Shown one piece after another: positions 63,651 through 64,000 of a stretch of 64,000 nucleotides of DNA (position 1 is its first letter; every line of letters begins with the position of its first letter). Where the stretch lies: the NCBI GenBank assembly GCA_024274785.1, contig JAJSAM010000024.1, forward strand, positions 91,880 through 155,879. The letters run 5' to 3'. This DNA is from Planctomycetota bacterium. Lineage in GTDB: Bacteria > Planctomycetota > JAJSAM01. The notes below the pieces were generated by a model that had not been told where the DNA came from, did no database searches, and saw only the letters and a list, made by a program, of their open reading frames with translations. Both the position numbers and the translations under genes were made by a program.

Positions 63651-64000
63651 TGTCGGGCCTCGAGTTCTTCGACCCGTTTCAGCAATTCTTCGACCTTCGC
63701 CCGGAGTTTCGGCAGGCGTCGGACTTCCGACATTTCGCGCTTCTTGTCGCTGAGGGGAACGGCCGGGGCGCCCCAGTAGATCCCCGGCTTGACCCGCTTC
63801 CCCGGCGCGAAGCCGGCCCTGGCTCCGAGGATCACGCCGTCTTCGATGATGACGTGATCGGCGATGCCGCAGTTGCCGCCCATGATCACCCGGCTGCCGA
63901 CTTTCGTGGTCCCGGCAATCCCGGTCTGCGCGGAGATTGCGGTGTTCTCGCCGATCTCGACGTTGTGGGCGATCTGCACCAGGTTGTCGATCTTCGTGCC
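63647..64000 (-). CDS. lpxD: UDP-3-O-acylglucosamine N-acyltransferase LpxD (C-terminal part)
   Basis: The last 117 residues of LpxD, which adds the second acyl chain during lipid A synthesis. The gene starts beyond the right edge. The left-handed beta-helix hexads [18 protein letters not shown], then [14 protein letters not shown] and [14 protein letters not shown], are LpxD-specific; the His in IAHNV is the catalytic residue in the family. The C-terminal helix is followed by a charged coiled-coil tail. Lipid A synthesis implies an outer membrane with LPS. Partial, but identification is firm. Confidence 0.93.
   Translation of the reverse strand, partial: GTKIDNLVQIAHNVEIGENTAISAQTGIAGTTKVGSRVIMGGNCGIADHVIIEDGVILGARAGFAPGKRVKPGIYWGAPAVPLSDKKREMSEVRRLPKLRAKVEELLKRVEELEARQ

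Overview
The window is high-GC DNA, densely coded on both strands, from a Gram-negative (lpxD at the right edge) aerobic or facultatively aerobic bacterium. The alternative complex III plus caa3-type oxidase operon, several DUF-type membrane proteins, HEAT and carboxypeptidase-regulatory-like repeat proteins and the ARPP-1 domain fit Planctomycetota or a neighbouring phylum. That placement is an inference; there is no rRNA or other marker here to settle it.

Left part (1-23.3 kb) is mostly housekeeping: an ABC-2 permease fragment, an HDOD-GAF-GGDEF protein, rsgA, an SPFH/zinc-ribbon pair, radA, folC, aroB, a STAS/PilZ-like protein, dprA, a YbgC-type thioesterase, a HEAT lipoprotein, a YugP-type metallopeptidase, priA, a sugar-phosphate-isomerase-like protein, a CDGSH protein and a ferritin. 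Between radA and folC (about 8.0-9.1 kb) lie decayed mobile-element remnants (ExeA/TniB-like ATPase and IS91-like transposase).

Middle (23.3-33.6 kb) is a signalling block. A leftward, translationally coupled operon encodes an NtrC-type regulator, a large lipoprotein, a small secreted DUF4783-like protein and a very large multi-sensor histidine kinase (1316 aa). Divergent from it is an ECF sigma factor overlapping its anti-sigma gene, whose product is a zinc anti-sigma domain, one membrane helix and an extracytoplasmic ARPP-1-like domain.

Right-centre (35.6-57.5 kb) is a respiratory island. The leftward operon actA-actB-actCD(fused)-actE-actF-orf-sco-coxB-coxA-coxC-coxD-(second subunit III) encodes a quinol:cytochrome c oxidoreductase and the oxidase it feeds. 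The heme O synthase (ctaB) and heme A synthase (ctaA) genes flank it, and an ABC exporter pair lies beside it. The far right holds a carboxypeptidase-regulatory repeat protein, a double-hotdog FabZ-like protein, small envelope proteins, a DUF72 protein and the end of lpxD.

The most unusual signal is a family of roughly 100-175 bp intergenic repeats with GGGCYCG-type terminal inverted repeats. All five loci (870, 13567, 17758, 18841, 61544) begin exactly at, or share a base with, the stop codon of the upstream gene. One copy is flanked by a TAA duplication, and others are nested or carry double ends. This looks like a small non-autonomous mobile element that targets stop codons and is possibly used as a 3' UTR.
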